From positions 82,994 to 146,993 of the forward strand of contig NZ_JABWGQ010000036.1 in assembly GCF_014595975.1 (NCBI RefSeq): a stretch of DNA of 64,000 bases, in the 5' to 3' direction. The notes beneath the pieces are model-generated. The model was not told the DNA's origin. It searched no databases and saw only the letters and a program-made list of their open reading frames with translations. Each line of letters opens with the position of its first letter. Positions within the stretch are counted from its first letter, which is position 1. The stretch is from Sphingopyxis sp. LK2115 (GTDB lineage Bacteria > Pseudomonadota > Alphaproteobacteria > Sphingomonadales > Sphingomonadaceae). The translations under genes were made by a program, and so were the position numbers. This document shows, in pieces, positions 16,199 through 24,447 of this stretch.

Positions 16199-16599
16199 TG
16201 TCCGGTCGCCTGATTGGGATAGGCGATGATGAGCACCAGCGGTTCGCTTCCGGTCTGACGAATCCCCACCCTGGCGCCCTTGTAGAGCCACGCCGCCATG
16301 CCGGTCCTGAGCGCCCGTTCCTCTCCATCCGAATGGACGATGCCGGTTCCGGATACGACATAATAAATCTCGTCATGGTCGATGGGATGGATGCCGATCG
16401 CCGCACCGACGTGCAGCGCGCGCTTGCGAAACTCGAAGCTGCGCGGCGCGGGCACGGCGTCGCTGATCCGCCACGCGGTCGACATGCCGATTTGCCCGTG
16501 CGGCGGCGCTTCCTCGCGCACCGTCGCGGCTTCGTCGATCACGACCATCGCGGGAGCGGCGCCGACGCCGGCCAACAATATCGCGAGCAGTGCGCTCAT
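16195..16599 (-). CDS. secreted single-domain cupin, possibly KdgF-like
   Basis: A 134-residue protein with a short signal peptide (MSALLAILLAGVGAAPA) and one cupin barrel. The first cupin motif is visible (HPIDHDEIYYVVSGTG, candidate metal ligands His71, His75 and Glu77) and a weaker second half follows. It lies between a pectate lyase and an esterase with 4-bp overlaps on both sides. KdgF, the cupin that opens the ring of unsaturated galacturonate, is cytoplasmic; this one should be periplasmic. A KdgF-like role is attractive but rests on context only. Confidence 0.75.
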   Translation of the reverse strand: MSALLAILLAGVGAAPAMVVIDEAATVREEAPPHGQIGMSTAWRISDAVPAPRSFEFRKRALHVGAAIGIHPIDHDEIYYVVSGTGIVHSDGEERALRTGMAAWLYKGARVGIRQTGSEPLVLIIAYPNQATGQ

Positions 16600-17975
16600 G
16601 GCGCGTCTCCGCGCGAGGCGCGGTCGCGTGCCGACAGATGTTCCTGCGGCATCGGCGCGGTCTGCCCCGGATAGCGACCCGATCGGGGCTCCATCGTCGC
16701 GAGATCCCACTCGGCGTCGACAAAGGGCGCGCGCACCGGCGGCTTGACCGCGGGATAGGCGCTCACTTGTTTCTCGTCGTCGATGATCGCGCCGCGCCCT
16801 TCGGCCACGAAGAAAATTATGCGGAGCTCTTCGGCATCGCGCGCCCACGGCCGCGCGCCCACGGTCGCGAGCACCGACGTCTCGACGTCGCGCGTCGGCA
16901 GGATATGGTAACCCTCGACCGGCGCGAGCGGCGCCTTTGCGCGGATCAGCGCGGCGCGCGTCTCGCCATAGCGGCCGAATTCGGGCAGCGGCCGGCCGTG
17001 GCGATCGACCGCCAGATTGTCCTTGCCATAATAGTCGAGGTCGCCGTCGCCGCCAAGCATCAGAAAGGGCAAGCCGTCGTCGGTGTCGTTGCCGCCGCGC
17101 ATCACATTGCCGATCGCGGTGATCTGTCCCGTGACATAGTCGCGCCCGGTCCATTCGAGGTTCATCAGATTGTAATGCACCGCGCGATGTTTGGGGTTGT
17201 AGATCAGATTGTTGACCATCAGCACCTGCGCGCCGCCCTTTACCAGCGGCGCGCGCTCGACATTATGCGCCCAGACATTGCGGTAAAAGACGATGCCGGT
17301 GGCATTGTCGTGGATCAGCGACCCCTTGCTGTGCTCGCCCTTGGGGTGGCTCGCATCGGCAAGCCCCTCGGCGGCGAGATTGTTCGAGAAGGTGATGTTG
17401 CGGCTCGTGCCCGCTCGCCATTCCTCGACGCTCTCGCCGGTGAAGCGCGGGCCCGACGCCGACATATTTTCGTCGATCGCCCACAGGAAGGTGCAATGAT
17501 CGACGATGACATTGCGCGCGGCGACGGTTGAAAAGGCGTCGGTTTCCCACCCGCTGCGCTTCGGCTGACCATCGACGCCGGTATAGACGCGCAGGTGGCG
17601 CAGGATGACGTCGTGCGTCTTCACGTCGATGCCGGTGCGGATCAGCGTGATGCCGGGACCGGGGGCGGTTTGCCCCGCGATCGTCAGATAGGGATGTTTG
17701 ATCTCGATGGGCCGACGCCCCATGTCGATCACGCCGCCGACCTCGAACACGATGATGCGCGGTCCCGGCGTGTCGATCGCGGCCTTCAGCGACCCCGGCC
17801 CGTCGGCGGCCAGCGTGGTGACGCGCAGGATCTTGCCGCCGCGCCCGCCGGGGGTTTCGGCGGCCGGTCCGACCGCGCCGGGGAAGGCGCGCGCCGCCGC
17901 TTCGGCTGCAGCAAGCGGCGCACAGGGCAGCGCTAAGGTCAGAAAAAGCGCGGCTATCCACGGGGTCGGGCGCAT
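16596..17975 (-). CDS. secreted pectate lyase (PL1-like parallel beta-helix)
   Basis: Cleaves polygalacturonate by beta-elimination outside the cytoplasm. The 459-residue protein has a signal peptide (MRPTPWIAALFLTLALPCAPLAA), then the N-terminal segment of this group (GGRGGKILRVTTLAADGPGS), VFEVGGVIDM, and the beta-helix core with NVIVDHCTFLWAIDENMS, the counterpart of the family vWiDH motif. The ATG at 17975 is preceded by GAGGGAGAG. A candidate operator lies about 58 bp upstream; the gene is divergent from the TonB-dependent receptor and starts a three-gene operon with overlapping stops and starts. Confidence 0.87.
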   Translation of the reverse strand: MRPTPWIAALFLTLALPCAPLAAAEAAARAFPGAVGPAAETPGGRGGKILRVTTLAADGPGSLKAAIDTPGPRIIVFEVGGVIDMGRRPIEIKHPYLTIAGQTAPGPGITLIRTGIDVKTHDVILRHLRVYTGVDGQPKRSGWETDAFSTVAARNVIVDHCTFLWAIDENMSASGPRFTGESVEEWRAGTSRNITFSNNLAAEGLADASHPKGEHSKGSLIHDNATGIVFYRNVWAHNVERAPLVKGGAQVLMVNNLIYNPKHRAVHYNLMNLEWTGRDYVTGQITAIGNVMRGGNDTDDGLPFLMLGGDGDLDYYGKDNLAVDRHGRPLPEFGRYGETRAALIRAKAPLAPVEGYHILPTRDVETSVLATVGARPWARDAEELRIIFFVAEGRGAIIDDEKQVSAYPAVKPPVRAPFVDAEWDLATMEPRSGRYPGQTAPMPQEHLSARDRASRGDAP

Positions 17976-18032
17976 AATTCTCTCCCTCATTCTTTGGGTC
18001 TTGACAGGGCGTCGCCTATCCTTCAATCTTTC

Positions 18033-18046
18033 TGACACCGGTTACC
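18033..18046. promoter_or_regulatory. candidate LacI-family operator 4 (pectate lyase promoter)
   Basis: TGACACCGGTTACC, about 58 bp upstream of the pectate lyase start and identical to the site at 11158-11171. A second, inverted copy lies 145 bp away on the receptor side. Confidence 0.65.
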
Positions 18047-18176
18047 CCAATCGGTCAACGAGAAAATGTTTCCAAAGGAGAGGCTTTGATCGGGGCGGCG
18101 GCGACGACGCGCGCACCCTTATCGCTCTCTGACAATCAACAGACAGGGTGGCGCGCCGCGTCATTTTGTCGAACGA

Positions 18177-18190
18177 AGTAACCGGTGTCA
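18177..18190. promoter_or_regulatory. candidate LacI-family operator 5 (receptor promoter)
   Basis: AGTAACCGGTGTCA is the exact reverse complement of operator 4 over 13 bp. It lies about 45 bp upstream of the receptor start codon. Two inverted sites 145 bp apart would allow repression of both divergent promoters or looping. Confidence 0.65.
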
Positions 18191-18235
18191 TTCCTTGTGC
18201 GAGCGAGGATGCGGGGCGATTAAGGGAGGATGAAA

Positions 18236-21061
18236 ATGTCGATTCAAGCAATGCGGAGCGTTCGCACTTTGACCCGGCTGGCGTGCGGAGCCTCGCTTGC
18301 CGTGCTGGCGGCGTCGCCCGCCTGGGCGCAGGAAGCCGCCACCGGCGAAGACGCGGTTGCGAGCGAAGACGAGATCATCGTCACCGGCTTTCGCGCCTCG
18401 CTCGACAAGGCGCTCGACGTAAAGCGCGAATCGGTTGCGGCGGTCGATGCGATCGTTGCCGAAGACATCGCCAAATTCCCGGACCAGAACCTTGCCGAAT
18501 CGCTTCAGCGCATTCCCGGGATCACGATCCAGCGCGACGGCGGCGAAGGCCGTGCGATCACGGTGCGCGGGCTTGGTTCGCAATTCACCCGCGTTCGCGT
18601 CAACGGGCTCGAAACCGTCGCCACATCGACCGACGGCGCGTCGGCGAATCGCGACCGCGCCTTCGACTTCAATGTTTTTGCGTCCGAACTCTTTACCTCC
18701 ATCGTTGTCCACAAGACCGCCTCCGCCGAACTCGACGAAGGCTCGCTCGGCGCCGTCGTCGACCTCAACACGGGCAATCCGCTCGGCGGCCGTTCGGGCT
18801 TCTCTGGCGCGCTGTCGGCGCAGGGCAGCTATAACGACCTGTCGGACAAGGTCGGTCCGCGCATTGCCGGGCTGCTCAGCTGGGTGAATGATGCGGGCAC
18901 CTTCGGCGTTTCGGTCTCGGCCGCCTATTCGGATCAGAAGACGCTGGAACTTGGCAACAACACGGTTCGCTGGGCGCAGGCGCGTTTCGATTCGGTCGAT
19001 GGCACGCCTTGCTTCACCACCGCCAATTCGGGCGGCACCTATGTGCCGAGCGCCGCTTGCAACGAAGTCGCGCTGGCGTTCCATCCGCGCATTCCGCGCT
19101 ACGGCGAAATCGCCCACGACAAGCAGCGGCTGGGCCTGACCGGATCGGTGCAATTTGCACCGACCGATGCGACCAAGATTTCGCTCGACGCGCTCTATTC
19201 GAAGTTCAAGCATGAACGCCGCGAGCAATGGGCCGAAGTGCTGCTGCGCAGCAACGAGCGCTCGATCAACGTCAGCGATTACGAGATCGACGCGAACAAC
19301 AACCTGATTTCGGCAACGCTCGACGATGCCTGGGTGCGCACCGAACATTATCTGCGCAAGGCCGAAACCGAATTCTATCAGATCGGCGGCAGCTGGGACC
19401 AGGACGTCGGGGACAGCTTCCGCTTCACCCTGCTCGGTGGTTTCTCGAAGTCGACCGCGTCGATCCCGCTCGAAACGACGATCGTTTTCGACGATCGCGA
19501 CGCGCAGGATTATCGCTATGACTATAGCGACATGGGCCGCCCGCTGCTCAGCTTCGGCACCAGCGTCACCGATCCGGCCAATTTCCAGCTCGCCGAGATC
19601 CGCGACCGCCCGTCGGAGGTCGAAAACAAGTTCCGCACCGTCCAGCTGCGCACCGAATGGGACGTCAGCGAGGATTTCACCGTCAAGGCGGGGGGCGTCT
19701 ATCGCCGCTTCGACTTCGCGAGCGTCGCCTTCACGCGCGATACGGTGGTGTGCGGCAATGGCGGCGTCGATCGTGTGCTTGGCACAATCACCTGTTCGCC
19801 GTCGAGCGCGTTCGGCCCGTCGGCCGTCTATGGCTTTGCCGTAACTCCGGCGCTTTCGCAGCTGTTCCGGCTGGGCAAGGCAGGGCAGCCGGCGGGGACG
19901 ACGACCGAATGGCTGGTGCCCAATCTCGACGCCGCGACCGATTTCACCGGTCTGTACAATCGCACCCCGGCGCTTGACGCGGGCAATAACCGCTCGGTGC
20001 GCGAAGAGGTGAAGGGCGCTTATCTGCAATTCGATGCAAAGGGCGAACTCGGCGGGCTGCGCTATGCGCTCAACGCCGGGGTGCGTTATGTCCATACCGA
20101 CCAGACGTCGAGCGGTCTTTCCAGCGGCACGGCCGTGACGGTCGAGCGCGGCTACGAGGATTGGCTGCCGTCGGTGAACCTTGCGCTGTTCCCGCACGAC
20201 GACATCATCATCCGCGCGGCGGTGGCCGATGTGATGACGCGCCCGACGCTTGGCAATCTGACCCCCGGCGGAACGGTCGACGGGTTCAACTATCGCATCA
20301 ATTACGGCAACCCCTTCCTCGACCCGTTCCGTGCGACGGCCTATGACATTGCGTTCGAATGGTATTTCGCGCCGCAGTCGATCTTTTCGGTCGCGCTGTT
20401 CAAAAAGGATGTCGCGAGCTTCCCGGTGTCGACGACGTCGAGCGGCACCTTTGCCTCGACCGGACTGCCACTGTCGGTCATCCCGCCGAGCAGCCCCGCC
20501 GCGATCAATCCGGAAGGGCAGCTGTGGACGATCAATTCGATCGGCAACGGCGAAGGCGCGAGCCTCAAGGGCGTCGAGGTGTCGCTGCAGGCGCCGTTCA
20601 GGTTCCTGCCGGGCTTCCTGTCCAATTTCGGCGGGATCGTGAACGCCACCTTTGTCGATTCCGATGCCGACTATAGCGTCAGCGGCCCGGCGATCGTCCC
20701 CGGCGGCGCCCTTCAGGGCACCACCCGCACCAGCACATTGTTCGGCCTGTCGAAGCGCGCATTCAACGGCACGCTCTACTATGACGACGGCAAGTTCAGC
20801 GCACGCGGATCGATCAGCTACCGCAGCCGCTATGTCGACGCCAACAGTGGCACCGGCAATATCTTCGAGGGCTATGGTTCGACGATCAACGTCGATGCGT
20901 CGATGCGCTATGCGATCACCGACAATATCGAGATTTCGGTCGAAGGGATCAATCTGACCGACGAATATCGGTATCGTTTCACCGATTTCGATGCCGACCG
21001 CAATTATGAGAACAACCACTTCGGCCGCACCTTCCTCTTCGGTGCGCGCGTCAAGATCTGA
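18236..21061 (+). CDS. TonB-dependent receptor, carbohydrate (pectic oligomer) type
   Basis: Outer-membrane receptor expected to import oligogalacturonides. The 941-residue protein has a signal peptide ending SPAWAQ, a TonB-box-like EDEIIVTGFRASLDKAL, and the plug domain motif KFPDQNLAESLQRIPGITIQ typical of the large sphingomonad/Xanthomonas carbohydrate receptors, followed by a long beta-barrel ending ...FGARVKI. GGGAGG lies at 18224-18229: it directly abuts an ATG at 18230 but is well spaced from the ATG at 18236, so the latter is chosen. A candidate operator sits upstream and an intrinsic terminator directly after the gene. Confidence 0.92.
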   Translation: MSIQAMRSVRTLTRLACGASLAVLAASPAWAQEAATGEDAVASEDEIIVTGFRASLDKALDVKRESVAAVDAIVAEDIAKFPDQNLAESLQRIPGITIQRDGGEGRAITVRGLGSQFTRVRVNGLETVATSTDGASANRDRAFDFNVFASELFTSIVVHKTASAELDEGSLGAVVDLNTGNPLGGRSGFSGALSAQGSYNDLSDKVGPRIAGLLSWVNDAGTFGVSVSAAYSDQKTLELGNNTVRWAQARFDSVDGTPCFTTANSGGTYVPSAACNEVALAFHPRIPRYGEIAHDKQRLGLTGSVQFAPTDATKISLDALYSKFKHERREQWAEVLLRSNERSINVSDYEIDANNNLISATLDDAWVRTEHYLRKAETEFYQIGGSWDQDVGDSFRFTLLGGFSKSTASIPLETTIVFDDRDAQDYRYDYSDMGRPLLSFGTSVTDPANFQLAEIRDRPSEVENKFRTVQLRTEWDVSEDFTVKAGGVYRRFDFASVAFTRDTVVCGNGGVDRVLGTITCSPSSAFGPSAVYGFAVTPALSQLFRLGKAGQPAGTTTEWLVPNLDAATDFTGLYNRTPALDAGNNRSVREEVKGAYLQFDAKGELGGLRYALNAGVRYVHTDQTSSGLSSGTAVTVERGYEDWLPSVNLALFPHDDIIIRAAVADVMTRPTLGNLTPGGTVDGFNYRINYGNPFLDPFRATAYDIAFEWYFAPQSIFSVALFKKDVASFPVSTTSSGTFASTGLPLSVIPPSSPAAINPEGQLWTINSIGNGEGASLKGVEVSLQAPFRFLPGFLSNFGGIVNATFVDSDADYSVSGPAIVPGGALQGTTRTSTLFGLSKRAFNGTLYYDDGKFSARGSISYRSRYVDANSGTGNIFEGYGSTINVDASMRYAITDNIEISVEGINLTDEYRYRFTDFDADRNYENNHFGRTFLFGARVKI

Positions 21062-21080
21062 CGTTAAATGGTCGTCCCGG

Positions 21081-21119
21081 AAAAGGTCCGGCCTGCGTTC
21101 GCAAGGGCCGGGCCTTTTT
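21081..21119 (+). terminator. intrinsic terminator after the TonB-dependent receptor
   Basis: AAAAGGTCCGGCC (21081-21093) pairs with GGCCGGGCCTTTT (21106-21118) with one mismatch around a 12-nt loop, followed by a run of T. It lies 20 bp after the receptor stop and just before the GH43 gene, so the latter is expressed by read-through or from its own promoter. Confidence 0.85.
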
Positions 21120-21138
21120 CTTTGCAAGGGAGAGGCGC

Positions 21139-22752
21139 GTGACGGGTCGCCGCAAGATGCTCAAACTGGCCGGGACCGGCCTTCTCGCGACAGGCCTTTC
21201 GGGTTTCGCGGCGCCCGCCGTTCTGGGGCGATCGGCTCCGGCGCCCGCGGGTCCGGCGCCGGCCTGGGCCAAAGGCTTTGACGGTCAGCGCATCGCCGAC
21301 CTTGGCGACGGGCGCTTCCTCAATCCGATCATGGCGGGCGATCATCCCGATCCGTCGATCCTGAAGGACGGCGCCGATTATTATATGACCTTTTCGACCT
21401 TCGACAGCTATCCGGGGCTGGTCATCTGGCATTCGCGCGACCTGGTGAACTGGCGGCCGATCGGCCCCGCGCTGCACCGGAATATCGGCTCGGTCTGGGC
21501 GCCCGAACTGGTGAAGCACGAGGGGCGCTTTTATCTGTATATCCCCACCAAGGGTCCGAACACGAGCTGGGTGATCTGGGCCGACCGGATCGAGGGACCG
21601 TGGAGCGATCCCGTCGATCTGAACCTGCCCAACCATATCGACCCCGGCCATGCGGTCGGCGAAGATGGGTCGCGCTGGCTGTTTTTGTCGGGCGGTGACC
21701 GCGTGCGCCTGTCGGACGACGGCCTCGAACGCATCGGCCAGCCCGAACATGTCTATGACCCGTGGCGCTACCCCGCCGACTGGGTGGTCGAAGGATTCGC
21801 GCCCGAAGGGCCAAAGATCACACGGCATGGCGACTATTATTACATGATCACCGCGGTGGGCGGCACGGCGGGGCCGCCGACGGGGCATATGGTCATTGCG
21901 GCACGCTCGAAATCGATCCACGGGCCGTGGGAAAATTGCCCGGCGAACCCGCTCGTGCGCACGCGCTCGGCCAGCGAAAAATGGTGGTCGCGCGGCCATG
22001 CCACGCTCGTCGAGGGGCCGGCGGGCGACTGGTGGGCGGTCTATCACGGATATGAAAATGGTTTCTGGACCCTGGGGCGGCAGGCCTTGCTCGATCCGGT
22101 CGAATGGACCGCCGACGGCTGGCTGCGCATGACCGGCGGCGACCTGTCGCAACCAATCGCCAAGCCAAAGGGCGGGACGGTCGCGGGTCCGCACGGCATG
22201 GCGCTGTCGGACGATTTTTCATCGCTCGCGCTCGGCGCCAAATGGAACTTCTTCAAACCTGCGCCGGACGAACATCGCCGCGCGCGCGTTCAGGATGGCG
22301 CGCTGGTGCTGGCGGCGCGCGGCTCGGCGCCCGCCGACTCATCGCCCCTGCTGCTCATCGCGGGTGACCAGGCCTACCGCTTTGAATGCGATATCGAAGT
22401 CGCCCCCGGCGGCACGGCCGGGCTGATCCTCTTTTACGACGAAAAACTCTATTGCGGGCTCGGCTTCGACGGCGACCGTTTCGTGACGCATCAATATGGT
22501 ATCGAACGCGCGCGTCCGGCCAATCCGCATGGCCGAACGATGCGGATGCGCGTCACGAATGACCGGCATATCGTCACTTATGACACGAGCGGCGACGGCG
22601 GAAAAACCTGGGTGCGTTTCGATCGCGGCATGGAGGTGTCGGGATACCACCATAATGTGCGCGGGGGCTTTCTGATGCTGCGCCCCGGACTTTATTCAGC
22701 GGGCGTGGGCGAGGCGCGCTTTCGCAATTTCCGCTTTGCGGCGTTGGCGTAG
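21139..22752 (+). CDS. exported glycoside hydrolase family 43 enzyme
   Basis: A 537-residue exported enzyme. It begins GRRKMLKLAGTGLLATGLSG, a twin-arginine-like signal, then a five-bladed propeller GH43 domain (about 60-340) with the base motif DHPDPSI, WAPELVKHEGRFYLY, and the acid Glu in VVEGFAPEGPK. A C-terminal beta-sandwich (about 350-537) resembles the concanavalin-like module of beta-xylosidases. Its likely targets are arabinan or xylan side chains of pectin. The start is GTG at 21139 with AGGGAGAGG upstream. It follows the receptor by 77 bp across a terminator. Confidence 0.88.
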   Translation: MTGRRKMLKLAGTGLLATGLSGFAAPAVLGRSAPAPAGPAPAWAKGFDGQRIADLGDGRFLNPIMAGDHPDPSILKDGADYYMTFSTFDSYPGLVIWHSRDLVNWRPIGPALHRNIGSVWAPELVKHEGRFYLYIPTKGPNTSWVIWADRIEGPWSDPVDLNLPNHIDPGHAVGEDGSRWLFLSGGDRVRLSDDGLERIGQPEHVYDPWRYPADWVVEGFAPEGPKITRHGDYYYMITAVGGTAGPPTGHMVIAARSKSIHGPWENCPANPLVRTRSASEKWWSRGHATLVEGPAGDWWAVYHGYENGFWTLGRQALLDPVEWTADGWLRMTGGDLSQPIAKPKGGTVAGPHGMALSDDFSSLALGAKWNFFKPAPDEHRRARVQDGALVLAARGSAPADSSPLLLIAGDQAYRFECDIEVAPGGTAGLILFYDEKLYCGLGFDGDRFVTHQYGIERARPANPHGRTMRMRVTNDRHIVTYDTSGDGGKTWVRFDRGMEVSGYHHNVRGGFLMLRPGLYSAGVGEARFRNFRFAALA

Positions 22753-22760
22753 GGGTTTGG

Positions 22761-22903
22761 TTCGCGCAAAGGCGCAAAGGCAAAAAAGGGGCGGCGCCGT
22801 GACACCGACCCCGCACGCCGCCGGTGCGAAGCGCATCGTCGGGCCGCCTGCTGCGACGGCTTGTCCCGAAATCTGCGCCGCCCCCTTTGTGGCTTTGCGT
22901 GAA
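22761..22903. repeat. inverted-repeat-flanked element between GH43 and uxaA
   Basis: The segment starting TTCGCGCAAAGGCGCAAAGG (22761-22780) and running on to AGGGGCGGCGC is matched in inverse at 22873-22903 (GCGCCGCCCCC ... GGCTTTGCGTGAA). The two arms of about 30 bp flank roughly 75 bp with no gene. It fills the whole gap between convergent genes. CGCAAAGGCGCAAAGG is a motif I recall as dispersed in sphingomonads. Confidence 0.55.
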
Positions 22904-22910
22904 ATGCCGA

Positions 22911-24389
22911 TTATAGCGTCACGCCCGATTTCCAGATCGCGATGTCGCGCTCCTCCTTTGTCTCGGCTTTTGCAGGGGCCCCCGATGCGGTGGCCGTAAT
23001 CAGGTCGAGCAAGGCATCGGCCGCGCCATCAAATCCCGCGTCGAGCACGGTCCCCGCATCGAAGTCGATCCACCCCGCCTTGCGCTCGGCCAGCGCACTG
23101 TTCGACGCGATCTTCAGCGTCGGCGCCGGGAAGCCGAGCGGGGTGCCGCGGCCGGTAGTGAACAGAATGATCGTCGCCCCTGCCGCGGTCAGGGCGGTCG
23201 AGGAAACGGCGTCGTTGCCGGGCGCCTCCAGAAGGGTCAGGCCGGGCAGGCGCGCCTCGCCGCCATAGCGCTGCACGTCGACAAGCGGTGCCCGCCCTCC
23301 CTTTTGCACCGCGCCAAGCGATTTTTCCTCCAGGGTCGTGATCCCGCCCGCGATATTGCCGGGCGACGGATTCTCGCTCACCGGCTCGCCGTGGCGAATG
23401 AAATAGTCTTTGAAGTCGCGGATCAGCGCAACCGCATCGTCGAACACCGCGCGCGACACCGCGCGGTCCATCAATATCTGTTCGGCGCCGAAAATCTCTG
23501 GAATCTCGGTCAGCACGACCTTGCCGCCCGCCGCCGCGACGACATCGGCCATGCGCCCGACGAGCGGATTGGCGGTGAGGCCCGAGAGGCCGTCCGATCC
23601 GCCGCATTTGACCCCCAGCACCAGCCGCGACAGCGGCACGTCGGTTCGCGGCGTGTCGCCGCAGCCATCAACCAGCTCGTCGACCAGCGCCAGGCATGCG
23701 GCTTCGTCATCCTCGACCGCTTGCGCGGACAAAGTACGGATATGCCCGCGGCGGTCGGCGGGAATCAGGTCGACCAGGGCGCCGAGCCGGTTGCTCTCGC
23801 ACCCCAGCCCGACGATCAGCACCCCGCCGGCATTGGGATGCTGCGCGAGCGCGGCGATCAGCGCGCGGGTGTGGCCCAGATCGTCGCCGAGTTGCGAGCA
23901 ACCGAAGGGATGTTTGAAAGCGTGAATGCCGTCGACGCGGCCAACATGGCGCTGACCCGCAATCCGCGCGACGCGCGTGGCGAGGTTGCCGACGCAGCCG
24001 ACGGTCGGCAGCACCCAGATTTCGTTGCGCGTCCCGACGCGGCCGTCGGCGCGGACATAGCCTCGAAAGCCGGGTGTCGAACCGGGGGGAATCGCGCGAA
24101 CCGGCGGCGGCGCATAGTGATAATCATCGTCACCGCCGAGCGCCGTCGCCAGATTATGGCTGTGGACATGCTCGCCGGGCGCGATGTCGGCCAGCGCGAT
24201 GCCGATCGGAAGACCATATTTGATCACTGCCGTGCCGCGCCCGATAGCGGCGAGAGCGACCTTGTGCCCGCGTGCAATGGGCGCGGCGGCGCGAAGGTCG
24301 GCGCCCGCGAGGATCGGCTGGCCCGGCGCAATGTCGGCGATCGCGGTCGCCACATTGTCGCCGCCAGCGATACGGATCGCGCAATTCAT
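22911..24389 (-). CDS. uxaA: altronate dehydratase
   Basis: Dehydrates D-altronate to 2-keto-3-deoxygluconate, the last step of the galacturonate branch before KdgK. The 492-residue protein has the N-terminal SAF domain (about 1-80) and the catalytic UxaA domain starting near GFRGYVRADGRVGTRNE; length fits UxaA. The closely related galactarate dehydratase is an alternative, but the neighbours uxaC and a tagaturonate-type reductase favour altronate. The ATG at 24389 is chosen; an in-frame GTG at 24413 would lie in the operator. A candidate operator lies 19-32 bp upstream and the gene is divergent from the next operon. Confidence 0.88.
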   Translation of the reverse strand: MNCAIRIAGGDNVATAIADIAPGQPILAGADLRAAAPIARGHKVALAAIGRGTAVIKYGLPIGIALADIAPGEHVHSHNLATALGGDDDYHYAPPPVRAIPPGSTPGFRGYVRADGRVGTRNEIWVLPTVGCVGNLATRVARIAGQRHVGRVDGIHAFKHPFGCSQLGDDLGHTRALIAALAQHPNAGGVLIVGLGCESNRLGALVDLIPADRRGHIRTLSAQAVEDDEAACLALVDELVDGCGDTPRTDVPLSRLVLGVKCGGSDGLSGLTANPLVGRMADVVAAAGGKVVLTEIPEIFGAEQILMDRAVSRAVFDDAVALIRDFKDYFIRHGEPVSENPSPGNIAGGITTLEEKSLGAVQKGGRAPLVDVQRYGGEARLPGLTLLEAPGNDAVSSTALTAAGATIILFTTGRGTPLGFPAPTLKIASNSALAERKAGWIDFDAGTVLDAGFDGAADALLDLITATASGAPAKAETKEERDIAIWKSGVTL

Positions 24390-24407
24390 CGGATATTCGC
24401 TTGCCTT

Positions 24408-24421
24408 TGACACCGGTGTCT
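24408..24421. promoter_or_regulatory. candidate LacI-family operator 6 (uxaA / hydratase-exuT-uxaC divergent promoter)
   Basis: TGACACCGGTGTCT is palindromic apart from its outermost pair and is the most symmetrical copy in the window. It lies 19 bp from the uxaA start and 27 bp from the start of the rightward operon, so one bound dimer could block both promoters. Confidence 0.7.
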
Positions 24422-24447
24422 CTTACACCGCTTCGCGGAAGAGGGAA

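Noticed and set aside
18188..21127. Minus-strand open frame of 979 codons across the TonB receptor
   Set aside because: Fully antisense to a well-supported receptor gene; the translation is Arg/Ala-rich with no domain.
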